From Prorocentrum cordatum (lineage: Eukaryota; Sar; Dinophyceae; Prorocentrales; Prorocentraceae): 64,000 bases of DNA. Below are positions 40,395 through 51,080 of the stretch, piece by piece (the stretch's first letter is position 1; each line of letters opens with the position of its first letter). The translations under genes were made by a program, and so were the position numbers. Location: assembly GCA_963575745.1 (NCBI GenBank), contig CAUYUJ010017849.1, positions 417,423 through 481,422 on the forward strand, in the 5' to 3' direction. Under the pieces are notes generated by a model. That model saw only the letters and a program-made list of their open reading frames with translations, was not told the origin of the DNA and made no database searches.

Positions 40395-40570
40395 CTGATG
40401 TTTGCCTCTTTGGGCCCTCTTGGGGGTCCTCTTGGAGCTCTCTTGGGGCTTCTTTTGGGCCTCTTGGGCCGTCTTGGCGCCATCTTGGGCGTCTTGGAGC
40501 GTTCTTGGGCTGTCTTGGAGGTCTCTTCGACCCTCTTGTCCCGTCAAGGGGCCTCCTGGCCTCTCCGGGC
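40395..40570 (+). repeat. CTTGGGCC-type minisatellite
   Basis: Irregular units of 9-15 bp around TCTTGGGCC, CTCTTGGGG and TCTTGGAGC. Related arrays occur at 41870-42250, 47050-48000 (partly on the other strand) and 54330-54870. Confidence 0.75.
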
Positions 40571-40724
40571 CGCCTCTGGGAAGCGAATCGGGAGGGTTGG
40601 CAAAAAGCGTTCCTGGATGGTTGCGGAGTGGCCGCCCCAGGCTGAGGGGGCGGCTATGTTTTTACTTACTAGATACATATATCATTGAATACCCTCCTGC
40701 TCCTCCTCTTCCATCTACTCTCGC

Positions 40725-40786
40725 TGTCTCTCTCTCTCTCTCTCTCTAGATCGTGTTCTTTATTTCTCTCTCTCTCTCTCTCCCTC

Positions 40787-40817
<31 letters not shown>

Positions 40818-40865
40818 GTATATGTGTATATATATATATATGTGTATCTCTCTCTCTCTCTCTCC
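40725..40865. repeat. (TC)n and (TA)n microsatellites
   Basis: Alternating blocks of TCTCTC and TATATA/TGTATA. Confidence 0.95.
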
Positions 40866-41083
40866 TTGTTCTCGTCCCTTCATCCAGCACCCCATCGGGC
40901 ATACCAGACAGATCGGCGATACGAGAACTGAGTGAACCAGACAGATCAGGCAGAGGTAGCCATACAGGTCACAATTACAGCAACAAGACCAGTCAGACCA
41001 GCCAGGCAAGCTTCATCAAGCCGAACCACACCTACCAGCAAGATACATGAATATGCCACTGATGCCAAAAACTGCAGTGACCG

Positions 41084-41238
41084 GTGACACGCTGTGTCCT
41101 GCGAGCTGAAAGCGTGCCGTTTCGCTCCGCGTGGCGGGAGGCTGGGAAAAGCTCGGGACGCTGACGCCCGGGAGCCTTGGCGTGGTTGGCGTGTCGCGCC
41201 GAAGCGCGGTGGGCCAGAACTGGCGGCGCGGCACTGCG
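41084..41238 (+). repeat. Dispersed palindrome-bearing repeat, copy 2
   Basis: Diverged copy of 13038-13192 with TTTCGCTCCGCG, GGCGGGAGGCTGGG, AAAAGCTCGGGACG and GCGGTGGGCCAGAAC. Here the inner palindrome is degraded. Confidence 0.6.
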
Positions 41239-41568
41239 CCAACTTCCTCGACAAGTAAGTTCAAGTTCGAGAAGCCAAATTGCAGCGCAAACAAAAGCCA
41301 GTACAACCAATCTGCCACGCAAAACGGCTGCAGTAAACTTTATAGCCGGAGTGCAGTATCCCCAAACAGGGTTTTTGAACCCACTGCGGTTTCCAAGGTC
41401 GAGTGCGTGCCCAGTGCGGGCTGGTATGGCATGTTAGAACATGATAACATGATGTGTGCACATGCGATGTTTACACGAAAACTTGTTTACACGAAAAAAG
41501 GTGTGACACAAGTCCACGTCACACTCGCTTCCCGTTAGGTCCTCTCCTGCAACTCCCTTCTTTCTCCT
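41239..41568. other. No gene recognised
   Basis: Moderately AT-richer unique sequence with no supported feature. Confidence 0.3.
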
Positions 41569-41690
41569 TCCTCCTCCTCCTCCTCCTCCTCCTCCTCCTC
41601 CCCCTCCTCCTGCCTGCTCCCTCATCCACATCCTCCTCCTCCTCCTTCTCCCTTCCATCCCCTCCTCCTTCTCCTCCTCGTAATCCCGAA
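41569..41690. repeat. (TCC)n tract
   Basis: About 120 bp of TCC with TTC and CCC interruptions. Confidence 0.9.
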
Positions 41691-41694
41691 CGGC

Positions 41695-43745
41695 ATCTCC
41701 GAGCCCAGAGTTGCGAGGATGTCTCCAGCGTAACGGGCCAGACCACCTCGCGCGCGGCATCTCGGACCCCAGAGTTGCGACGATGTCTCGGGCGAAACGT
41801 GCCGCGAGGAAGTCTCAGGCGAAACGGGCCGGACCACCTCGAGCGCGGCGTCTCAGAGCTCGGAGTTGCGGGGGCCTCCTGGGGCCTCCTGGGACCTCCT
41901 GGGGATCTCCTGGAGCTTCCTCCTGGGCCTCCTGTGGTCTCCTGGACCCCACCTGGGGCTTCCTGAAGCTTCTTGGGGCTCCCAGGGGGAAATATCTAAC
42001 ATGTGGCCGTCTGGGCCCCCCAAAATGGGGGGGGCCACAAGAGCAGGAAAAATCAACGAATCGACACCGGATGTGTATTAACTTGACACGTTCTGATAGG
42101 GGACCTTCTGGGGCCTCCTGGGAGCCTCCTGGGAATCTCCTGTGGACCCCTGGGGCCTCTCCTGGGCGTCCTGCGGCCTCATGAAGCTCTCTGGGGCCTC
42201 CTGGGGCTCCCAGGGTCCCAGGGGGGATATGTAACATGTGGTCTTCTGGGCCCCCAGGCTGGACCACCTCTTGCGCGGCATCAAGGAGCTCAGAATTGCG
42301 AGATTTTCTTGTGCGAAACGGGCCGGACCATCTTGCGCACGGCCTCTCAAAGCTCACAATTGCGAGGATGTCTCAAGCGAGACGGGCCGGACCACTTCGC
42401 GCAGGGCATCTCAGAGCTCAGAGTTGCGAGGATGTCTCAGGCGAAGCGGGCTGGACCACGTCGCGCGCGGCATCTCCGAGGTCAGAGTTGCGAGGATGTC
42501 TCAGACGGAATGGGCTGGACCACCTCTTGCGCGTCAGCTCAGAGCTCAGAGGTTGCGAGGATGTCTCAGGCGAGACGGGCCGGACCACCTCGCGCAAGGC
42601 CTCTCAGAGCTCAAAGCTGCGAGGATGTCTCAAGCGAGACAGGCCGGACCACTTCGCGCAGGGCATCTCAGAACTCAGAGTTGCGAGGATGTCTCAGGCG
42701 AAACGGGCTGGACCACGTCGCGCGCGGCATCTCCGAGGTCAGAGTTGCGAGGATGTCTCAGGCGAAATGGGCTGGACCACCTCCTGCGCACGGCCTCTCG
42801 GACCTCAGAATTTGGAGGATGTCTCAGGCGAAACGGGCCGGACCACCTCGCGCAAGGCATCTCAGAGCTCAGAATTTCAAGGATGTCTCAGGCGAAACGG
42901 GCTGGACCACGTCGCGCGCGGCATCTCCGAGGTCAGAGTTGCGAGGATGTCTCAGGCGAAATGGGCTGGACCACTTCTTGCGCGGCATCTCAGAGCTCAG
43001 AATTTGGAGGATGTCTCAGGCGAAACGGCCCGGACCACCTCTCGCGCGGCATCTCAGAGCTCAGAATTTTGAGGATGTCTCAAGCGAAACGGCCCACCAC
43101 CTCTCGCGCGGCATCTCAGAGCTCAGAGTTTTGAGGATGTCTCAAGCGAAACGCGCTGGACCACCTCTCGCGCGGCATCTCAGAGCTCAGAGTTTCGAGG
43201 ATGTCTTAGGCGAAACGGGCCAGACCACTTCGCGCACGGCATCTCAGAGCTCAGAGTTTTGAGGATGTCTCAAGCGAAACGCGCTGGACCACCTCTCGCG
43301 CGGCATCTCAGAGCTCAGAGTTTCGAGGATGTCTTAGGCGAAACGGGCCAGACCACTTCGCGCACGGCATCTCAGAGCTCAGAGTTTTGAGGATGTCTCA
43401 AGCGAAACGCGCTGGACCACCTCTCGCGCGGCATCTCAGAGCTCAGAGTTTCGAGGATGTCTTAGGCGAAACGGGCCAGACCACTTCGCGCACGGCATCT
43501 CAGAGCCCAGAGTTTCGAGGATGTCTGAAGCGAACCGCGCCGGACCACCTCTCGCGCGGCATCTCGGAGCCAAGAGTTGCGAGGATGTCTCCAGCGTAAC
43601 AGGCCAGACCACCTCTCGCGCGGCATCTCAGAGCCCAGAATTTCGAGGATGTCTCAGGCGAAACGCCCAATCCCGGACAACTCAGAAACGAGAGTTATGA
43701 GGATGTCTCTAGCGAAACGGCCCGGGCCACGACATTTTGTTGAGG
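41695..43745 (+). repeat. 64-bp satellite with higher-order structure
   Basis: The monomer contains GAGGATGTCTCAGGCGAAAC, then GGGCCGGACCACCTCGCGC, then GGCATCTCAGAGCTCAGAGT. About two and a half monomers lie at 41695-41865. They are followed by a GGGGCCTCCTGG minisatellite (41866-42250) and about 22 monomers from 42255 to 43745. Monomer starts at 42364, 42428 and 42492 show a 64-bp step. In 43136-43519 a two-monomer unit of exactly 128 bp is repeated three times almost unchanged. Earlier monomers repeat with a spacing near 256 bp. Because 64 is not a multiple of 3, all three frames appear open; none is called. Confidence 0.9.
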
Positions 43746-45203
43746 ATGTCTCTGCTTAGAATTTCCTCGGCCAGAGTTAGCTTCTACCACAGCAGCACCC
43801 CGTTCAGCAGGCTGTTTGGGGAAATACCTGCAATGCAGACATCACTACAATGCGAACACATGCTTTTCTGCTCATCGTCCAGGCCGTCCGCTTCGCATAT
43901 CCCATTATATCCCCAAACCACTCCCGTCTAACACGTGTGTTCCTGCGCCCAAACTCGAGCAGCGAAAGTGTGGCGCAACAGCGGCAGTGCAACCAAAGTG
44001 TGAATTACAAGGCAAACATGTGCAAAACAACACACACACACACACACACATACACCGAACGTAATGCAAGCATGAGGCAACGCACAAAGAACTGTGCTTC
44101 TGATCGTCGGTGACGTGCATGTTGCATTTCCCGAGCACCTTCCAAACCACGGATGTCTCACACCCAGAATCCTAAGCTGAATATTTTGTTGGTTTATTTT
44201 TGTTTTTATTGTCTGTAATAAAAATAAGAAGGACAAAAACTTTGACTCCAAGCTCGAGAATATGATACAGAATTCTTCCAGCTTTCGTTTTGATGTTTGG
44301 CGCCCTGCTGTTCACCACAAGGCCAAACTATTTACTGTCTGTTTCAGTTCTCGGAGGTATTGCGCATCATGTTTGTCCCCAGCCCCTTGCATTTTGACGC
44401 TGAGGGAAGCCAAACGTGGAACGCACACATTAAACAATCCGTCCGTGTGGCTTATGCAGCCTTAAAAGTAGCCGTGCGCAGGAATATATACGGGGAGAGT
44501 CACATCCTGAAACCGACCTTGTCCCCGTCCGCGTATCAGTTGACAACTTCCAAAGCGAATCTGCACGGGGCTGCCGTGGGAACAAGCCCGTCTTCACGAT
44601 CACGCGCGCGATGAGGTCTCAAGCGAAACGCCCAGCCCGCCCAACCGACGCGCCTGACGGTGCGACTGCGATGCGTTGTGTTCAATGAAGATGGGTGGAG
44701 GAGGAGCGAGATCGGCCCGCGGGGTTGGATACCCAAGAATGCAGCAATTCCACACTGGGGGGAAGCTCATCCGAGAAGATCTGTTTGCACTTTGGGGGTG
44801 GGGATGGGGCAACGCCTCGAACGAGCAATAGCAGAGCGCATCCCAACACGCAAACGAGGAGAGCCAAGCAAAGATCAAGTGCCGAACTCCTCCCAACCAA
44901 AGCCCCCAACGCCGTGGCCACGTCAGGGCAGCTGCTGCAGCCGAGCCTCGGCGTGCTGGACAAGAAGCTCGCTGGCCAAGTAATACGGGCGTGCTTCAAC
45001 GCTTGTGGGCTTTGCCGCCATGCACATCGTAAATATAGGTGGTGGAAGCTGCTACATCGTGGTGGGGCAGGAGCTGAGGAATCTCTGCCAGCTGTACAGC
45101 CTGTGTAGGCCATCGCAGTCGCCGTCGTCGTCTCCCTCCTCCTCCCTCCTCCTGCTCCCGCTCATCCACCTCCCCCTGCCCTTGCCCATCCCCGCCCCAT
45201 TAT
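43746..45203. other. No confident gene; (CA)n and a stray satellite fragment
   Basis: (CA)n lies at about 44030-44052, and a solitary satellite piece, GAGGTCTCAAGCGAAACGCC, at about 44615. A plus-strand frame near 44920-45100 (LLQPSLGVLDKKLAGQVIRA, then CFNACGLCRHAHRKYRWWKL) may be coding, but no family or splice site supports it. Confidence 0.3.
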
Positions 45204-45410
45204 CGGGCCGAACGAGGGGGGGGGGATAGGGAAAAGGGGGGTTACGAAATCTGCTGCGTGCAGCTGGTTTCGGCCCCGCCGCCTGGCCCATTTCTCGATA
45301 CATGGGCGCCTCCCGGCGCCGGGAGGCGCCCGGAAAATCAGCTACGTGAGCTGATTCTCAAACCCCCATTTGCTATCCCCCCCTTTCGCCCAGCCCGACA
45401 GCACTCTTGC
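45204..45410. mobile_element. Foldback element with a 28-nt perfect central palindrome
   Basis: The two halves are inverted copies: left GGGGGATAGGGAAAAGGGGG, then CTGCTGCGTGCAGCTGG; right, on the other strand, GGGGGGATAGCAAATGGGGG, then CAGCTCACGTAGCTG. Near the middle lies a perfect 28-nt palindrome (45304-45331) built around CTCCCGGCGCCGGGAG. Next to it is AATCAGCT/AGCTGATT with a 5-nt spacer. The outer limits are approximate. There is no coding capacity. Confidence 0.7.
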
Positions 45411-46379
45411 GTCACCCCCTCCCTCCCCCCCTCGGGTGTGGACATGTGCCTCCTTTGGCAACCGCCCTCTGATCAAAATTGACTGGGGACGAGACTCGGC
45501 GCGGGCAGGCCCGCAAAAAACTACGGCCACCACGTTACCTCGAGAGCAGGGAAAACCAATTCGCTCATCGGCCCGGCACGGTTGGGGTTGCATTGTGGAA
45601 GTCGATTACTGGAGAGGAAGCATGCTGCCAAATAACTTCCAGATGTCTAACAATTTGTCAAACATGTTTTAAACATGTAAAAACATGTTTGGAACATGTT
45701 TAGAACATGTTTTATTCAATGATCGAATTGTTAGATTGCCCGTTGTCATGGCATCCACAGGGTTTGCATCAACCTCCGATTCCCCGCCCCCCCCCGCCCC
45801 TCTCCGACGTCCTAGGCCTTTACCTTAACGCTGCAGCCCGCGAGCGTTCTGGGTCCCTACAGGCCGCGCCCAGGGAGGGGTGGGTAGTCTCCCTACCCCT
45901 GCTTCGCAGAAGCGGCACCTCCCGCCACAAGAAGTGGGCGCGGCGGAGCCTGCTCCCGCGCGCCCGGACGGACACTCCGCCCGAACTGTTGCGATCTCAT
46001 CGGCGCGAGCGTCGGTCCTGACATTCGTCAGGCAGTGAGCGAGTTGTGGTCGGAACGTTCAGCGGAGTACGAGATAGACTACGTCGGCGGGCGAGGATTA
46101 GCTCGCCCGCTTCCGAGCGGTGCAGAAGGCTGGCCACGCATTCATCACCTTGTGCGTAGCACAGAAGGAATGACTCCTTGTCTGGGTCGAAACGGGTGCG
46201 CGGGGAGTATTTGAAGAAACCCGCCGGCACCACAAGCTCAAAATCAATACTTGAAGGCTCCAGAGGGCGAGCGGCGCCTGGTGTCCTACATTAAGATTCC
46301 TTATAACAAACATGCGATCGGCGCCCCCGAAGCCTCGACCCCTGGTAATTGCCACAGGATCCGCGTCCTCGATGCCCCC
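45411..46379. other. No gene recognised; AACATGTT cluster and a hairpin
   Basis: Between about 45660 and 45715, AACATGTT or close variants occur five times, each itself a palindrome. At 46088-46110, GCGGGCGAG and CTCGCCCGC can form a 9-bp stem. The rest is unique with no recognised gene. Confidence 0.4.
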
Positions 46380-46890
46380 AGGCGCTCCCCATCGCTCACA
46401 TACGCTCCAGGAGCGCCCAAACGCTCCCAAGCGGCCCCAGGCGCTCCGCAAACGGTCCCAAGCGCTAAGCGCTCCCAGTCGCTCCCAAATGCTCCTAGGC
46501 GCCCCCAGGCGCTCCCAAACGATCCAGGAACTCAAACCCTCCCAGGCAGCGCCAGGCGCTCCCCAGGCGGCCCCAGGCGTTTCCAGCGCTCCGAAACGCC
46601 TGAAATGTTCCCAGGGTCCTCCAGACGCTCCAGGCCCAGGCGCTCCTCGGCGGTTCCAGGCTCTCCTTAGGCGGCCCGAAGCGCTTTGCAGGCACTTCCA
46701 GGAGTCCCGAACTGCCAGGCGCTCACAGGCAATCCAAGATGTTCCGGGAGCGCCCCAGCGCTCCCGAGCAGCCCCGGGTGCTCCCCGGGCGGCCCCGGGC
46801 GTTCCTAAACGCCCCCGCACGCTCGCAGGTTCTCAGGCGCTCCAGGAGCGCTCGCAAGCGTCCCAGGCGCCCCCGAGCACTCCCAAGCGC
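46380..46890 (+). repeat. GCGCTCCCAGGCG-type minisatellite
   Basis: About 500 bp of irregular 10-15 bp units such as AGGCGCTCCC, AAACGCTCCC and GGCGGCCCC. Frames are Pro/Arg/Ala/Ser-rich artefacts. Confidence 0.85.
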
Positions 46891-46907
46891 TCGGAAACCT
46901 ACAAGTC

Positions 46908-47049
46908 GTTCATTTCTAATCATGCTCATTTCTAATTCTGGCCGTTTCTAGTTCTTCCTGGCCCCCTAGTGCCCAGGACAGAAGAATTAGAAATGAGAGG
47001 ATCTTGGCACCCAAAAAAAACAAGAACTTTCGAATACTTAGAAATGAAC
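46908..47049 (+). mobile_element. Foldback element family 2, copy C
   Basis: 142 bp with perfect outer arms GTTCATTTCTAA and TTAGAAATGAAC (12 bp) and perfect inner arms CTCATTTCTAATTCT and AGAATTAGAAATGAG (15 bp; 46925-46939 and 46983-46997). The centre, CCTGGCCCCCTAGTGCCCAGG, contains a partial palindrome. It is the best preserved of three copies. Confidence 0.87.
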
Positions 47050-48000
47050 AGTGTGTAAGGAAGCCCCATCAGGCCCAAGAAATCTCAGGAGGTCCCGGGA
47101 GGCCTTAGGAGGCCCCAGAGGAGACTTCAAAACACCCGAGGGGGAGTCACAGGAGCCCCCAGGGATCCACAGAAACCTTACGGGAAACCCCGGCCGACGC
47201 GGCCTGACGGACACCGACAAAAACAACCCAATGCCACCAGCCCTCTGGGAGTAGGTAGTCTAGAGCGGTTTCTCTTCCAACCCCTCCATCTTCCCTTTTG
47301 GGAAGGGCTTTACCCCTCCCCCTACCCATTCCCTGGACCTGGAGGGGGGTGTGCCGAGGCGTTGGAGCTTCCAACATGGCCCAAGATGGCTCTAGGAGGG
47401 CCTCGGAGAGCCCCAGATGACCTCCAAGATGGTTCCAGATAGCCCGAGGTGGCCAAAGATGGCTCCCAAGATGTTCCAAGAGGCCCCTAAACCGCTCCAA
47501 GACGGCTCCGGGTGGCCACGGAGCCTCCCCAGGAGGCCGCTAAGAGGCCAACATCCTTCAACCACCTTAAGAAAATCAATGAAGTTCGCTCTTTCGCCTG
47601 GTTGCTTTGGATGGTCTTCCGAGGCTTCAAGATGGCTCCAAGATGGCCCAAGAGGGCCTCAAGAGAGGCTCAAGAGCGCCCCCAAACGGCCCCAAGAGCA
47701 CCCAAGAGCGCCCCAAGAGCGTTCCAAGAGGTGTCCAAGATGCGATTTGTGGGGCTACTGAGGGGGGCCGTAATTCACCCCCCCTTCTTTGATCGATCTC
47801 CTCCAAGATGGCCCCACAAACGCACCCAAGGCTCCCAAGAGCGTTTCAAGAGGGCCCCAGGAGGCGGTCATGAGGCCCCATGAAGCGCCCAAGAGGCCTC
47901 CAAGCTCGCGAGAGGCTCCCAAGAAGCCCCAAGAGGCTCACCGAGACACCCAAGACGCTCCAAGAGGCCTCCGGGACTGCCAAGAGGCTCCCAATACGCC
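47050..48000. repeat. CCAAGAGG/CCTCTTGG-type minisatellite
   Basis: Irregular units around GGCCCCAAGAG, CAAGATGGC and AGGAGGCCCC. The 47250-47400 and 47540-47600 parts are less repetitive. It is the opposite-strand relative of the CTTGGG arrays at 40.4 and 54.4 kb. No gene is called. Confidence 0.75.
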
Positions 48001-48014
48001 CAACAACTCGCCAT

Positions 48015-48210
48015 TGTTCTCCTACTTCTCGTCCTCCTCCTCCTCCTCTTCATCCGCCTAGTTCTCCCCCTCCCTTCTCCCTCCTCCCCTCCTCTTCCTG
48101 CTCCTCCGCCTGCTCCTCCTGTTCCTCCTGCTCCTCTTGCTCGTCCTGCTCCTGCTCCTGCTCCTATTCCTGCTCCTGCTCCTGCTCCTGCTCCTCCTCC
48201 TGCTCCTGCT

Positions 48211-48270
<60 letters not shown>

Positions 48271-48300
48271 CCTCCTCCTCCTCCTCCTCCTCCTCTCCCT
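48015..48300. repeat. (TCC)n and (TGCTCC)n tracts
   Basis: TCC triplets pass into CTCCTG hexamers and back to TCC. The frames are Leu/Ser/Cys or Arg/Glu runs. Confidence 0.95.
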
Positions 48301-48639
48301 CATCTCCCTCGTCCTTCTTCCCCGCCTTTCCTTATCCGGCAGGTCCGCGAAGGCGCATGCGGCTCGCTCCTAGGTCTCACAGGCTGATCCAAGACTTCAG
48401 TGTTACGGCTTCCCCGGGTCTTGAGCTACTGCATGCTCCTCCGATTCCCTGATTAAGGCAACTCGTCTGGGCATCGTTTGTGGATGGGCTGGTGGGGATA
48501 CGCACAACGTCAAGAATGTGTTTTCTTGCAAGCCGCCCACCCTCCCCCGCGCGGTGGTCGCGTCGCGATCCTCATATGAGGCGCGTATGCGGCGCACCCA
48601 CAAACACATCCACGCGCGCGTGTCCAGTCGCGCAGCGAG
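48301..48639. other. No gene recognised
   Basis: Short unique stretch between repeat arrays. Confidence 0.3.
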
Positions 48640-49190
48640 GCGCCATCACTTTCGCGGATCGAGACCACGGCGCCGAAATATCATTCCGCCGATGCGACGC
48701 GCGAGCCGTCCCCCGCGCGCCCGAGCGCTGCCAACTCGCAAGAGGAACCTGCATGGCGCCGCGCGCCGAGCCCCGCGCGTGAACTTGCGTTCCGAAGCCA
48801 TGGCCGATGCGGCGCGCGAGTCTTCTCCTTCGCGCGCGAGCGCTACCCAGTTGCGAGAGGAAGCTGCTTGACAGCGCGCGCCGACGCCCACGAGAAAGTC
48901 GTTTGCTGACACGGCTGGCGACGCGACGCGCGAGTCCTCGCTCGTGCGTTCGAGCGCTGCTCAATCCCGCGATCCCGCGAGGAGTCTGCCTGGCGTCGCA
49001 CGCCGACCTCAGCGCGATAATCAACTGTCTGAGATTTTCGCCGATGCTACGCGAGAATCCTTCCCTGCGCGCGCGAGCGCTACACGATCGCGCGCGGAGG
49101 CTGCTTGGCGTTGCGCACCGGCCCCATCGCGAGCATCGTGCGCCCAGACCGCCGCCGATGCGACGCCCGAGTTCCTCGGGCGCGGCCTAA
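48640..49190 (+). repeat. Degenerate tandem repeat of about 118-120 bp
   Basis: Four to five units carry GATGCGACGCGCGAGTC, then GCGCGCGAGCGCTACCC and GAGGAAGCTGCTTGGCG. Markers GAGCGCT occur near 48723, 48837, 48953 and 49076. The units are diverged and contain indels. Confidence 0.75.
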
Positions 49191-49299
49191 GGGTGCTCAA
49201 GAAAGCCCTTCGGCTTTTCTTGCAGACCTCCCGCCTCCCCCCGCGCGATGGTCGCCTAGCGATGCGCCCGCATGTGCGCCGTCGTTCGACATTCGTTGC

Positions 49300-49400
49300 T
49301 CGCCGTTCGTCGACAAGCGTCGTCCTGGTCACCATTTGTTGTTCGTCGTTCGTCGTTCGTCGTTCGTCGCTCGTCGTCGTCGTTGTCGTCGTCGTCGTCA

Positions 49401-49453
<53 letters not shown>

Positions 49454-49475
49454 GGTCGCCGTCATCGGTCGTCGG
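49300..49475. repeat. (GTC)n triplet tract
   Basis: GTC/CGT triplets with TTC interruptions at the start, pure from about 49400 to 49450. Confidence 0.95.
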
Positions 49476-49754
49476 TCGTCATTCGTAGCCCGTTTGTAAT
49501 CCTTTGTCGTTGGTCGTTCGCCGCCCTCGTCGTTCGCCTATGGTCGCGCAGCAGTACATCCGCGGAGAAGTGCGACGCATGCCATTTTCCCTGTTTAAAA
49601 GAACATCGTGGGGGTGGAGGCGAGCATGGAGCTCACTCTCGGGCGCATCCGAGGCAGGGTGGGGGGGCTGGGACACGAGCGCCGCGAGCGCGCACCAACG
49701 CACACCACCCCCAACAATTTAGTCGGAGGGGTGGCATGCGTGCGCGCGTTCTTC
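49476..49754. other. No gene recognised
   Basis: Unique sequence. No feature is supported. Confidence 0.3.
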
Positions 49755-49776
49755 TTCACCACTCTCTCCTTCTCTT

Positions 49777-49807
<31 letters not shown>

Positions 49808-49975
49808 CTCTCTTTATGTATGTCTCTTCTCCTTCTCTCATTCTCTCTCTCCCACTCTTTCTCTGTCGCTCCCTCTCTCCATCTCGTTTTGTTTTTTCTG
49901 TTTTCCTCTCTCTCTCTCTTATCTCTCTCTCTCTCTCTCTCTCTCTCCCGCTCTCTCTCTCTCGCTATCCCCTAC
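49755..49975. repeat. (TC)n with a short (TA)n
   Basis: CT/TC dinucleotides with a TATATATA block near 49795. Confidence 0.95.
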
Positions 49976-50207
49976 TCCTGCCCCCCCCCCCTCCTTCGGC
50001 AAAATGAGCGCTGCGGCCGGCGCGCCGGCGGCAGGCCCTCCGCCGGCAGCGTGCCCCTCGCCAGCGCGCCCGAACTCGCGGAGGGCGCGCTCGGCGTGCT
50101 CCGGCCGGCAGCTCCCTGCCCTGCGAGACCGGGTCTCTGCTTGGCCCCCCGGGGGTGAGGGGCAGCGATGGGGGGGGCAACTCAGGTCAGACCAGACGCT
50201 GCTGCTG
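49976..50207. other. No gene recognised
   Basis: GC-rich unique sequence between microsatellites. Confidence 0.3.
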
Positions 50208-50300
50208 CTCTCTCCTCCTCCTCCTCCTCCTCCTCCTCCTCCCTCCTCCTCCTCCTCCTCCTCCTCCTCCTCCTCCTCCTCCTCCTCCTCCTCCTCTCTC
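50208..50300. repeat. (TCC)n tract
   Basis: About 90 bp of nearly pure TCC. Confidence 0.97.
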
Positions 50301-50597
50301 CCTCTCATGCCCATGGTAGCGGGATAGGTCGCCGTTTCGTCCTGGACGCACAGAGACATACTAATACTATATGTCCTCCTTGGAGGCGCGCGCCCGGCCC
50401 GAGCATGTAGTATACCCAGCTTGTGGTACATCGTTTCCCGAACGGCGTGGCCAGAAAGCGCCCACCACGACGCATATATTACAAGATTTCTCGGTGCGCG
50501 CGTCGCCCCTGGGGGGGCGACGCACATGTAGTAGAAGTATGTTGGGGTGACGCCGAGTGAGGGGCAGCGATGGGTGGGGGACTGGCACTGGGGTCAG
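50301..50597. other. No gene recognised
   Basis: Unique sequence. The words GGCGCGCGCCCGG and GCGCGCGTCGCCCC give local palindromes but no clear element. Confidence 0.3.
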
Positions 50598-50757
50598 GTC
50601 GGGCATCTCCCCACTACAGGGGGGATTTTGGACGAAAGATAAAAAGAAAATAGTCCAAACATGCCCCCTGAAAATGCTCACGCATACTCGAGGCATCGTC
50701 CCCAGACTAGAGTCTGACTATCCTCGAATATTCCTCCTGTAGGGGAACGCGCCCGAC
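50598..50757 (+). mobile_element. Foldback element family 4, copy 1
   Basis: 160 bp bounded by GTCGGGC at the left and GCCCGAC at the right. The arms continue as TCCCCACTACAGGGGGGA facing TTCCTCCTGTAGGGGAA. A diverged copy in the same orientation is at 59487-59626. The shared internal words AAAATAGTCCAAACATGC, ATCGTCCC, AGACTA and ATTCCTCCTGTAG confirm the family. No coding capacity. Confidence 0.8.
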
Positions 50758-50765
50758 TTAACACT

Positions 50766-50914
50766 GGGGGGGCACATCGACCTGGAATCGGCGATACATC
50801 GCCGATAATTCGGGGATAGGCCCCCGATTTTAAATCCCCGTGTTACTGGGCGGGGTGGACCTATCAGAGCCCCATCGGCGATCGATGGGCGATGGGGGGT
50901 CGATGCGTCCCCCC
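50766..50914. mobile_element. Foldback element family 5 (single copy)
   Basis: The left end GGGGGGCACATCGACC faces the right end GGTCGATGCGTCCCCCC. Inside, ATCGGCGAT and ATCGCCGAT are separated by 2 nt, and an ATCGGCGATCGATGGGCGAT block repeats the same motif. It lies 8 nt downstream of family 4 copy 1. Only one copy is seen. Confidence 0.65.
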
Positions 50915-51080
50915 TATGCCTACTCCCCCCTTATCGTTGCCCCTGAGGAGGAGGGACTCGTGGCGCAAAATCATATTTCCCAACCATCCTGTGGTGTTGG
51001 GTCCTCGTTTTGAAGAGACAGCGCCCCGCGTTCACTCCTCCTCCCGCTGCCCCCTCCCTCCTGCCACCATCACTCCGTTT

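Noticed and set aside
42236-43262. Three overlapping frames of about 300 codons as genes
   Set aside because: The 64-bp satellite period makes all three frames open in turn with the same peptide repeats.
42255-43745. A CRISPR-like array
   Set aside because: The repeats are head-to-tail monomers without unique spacers, in a eukaryotic nuclear setting.
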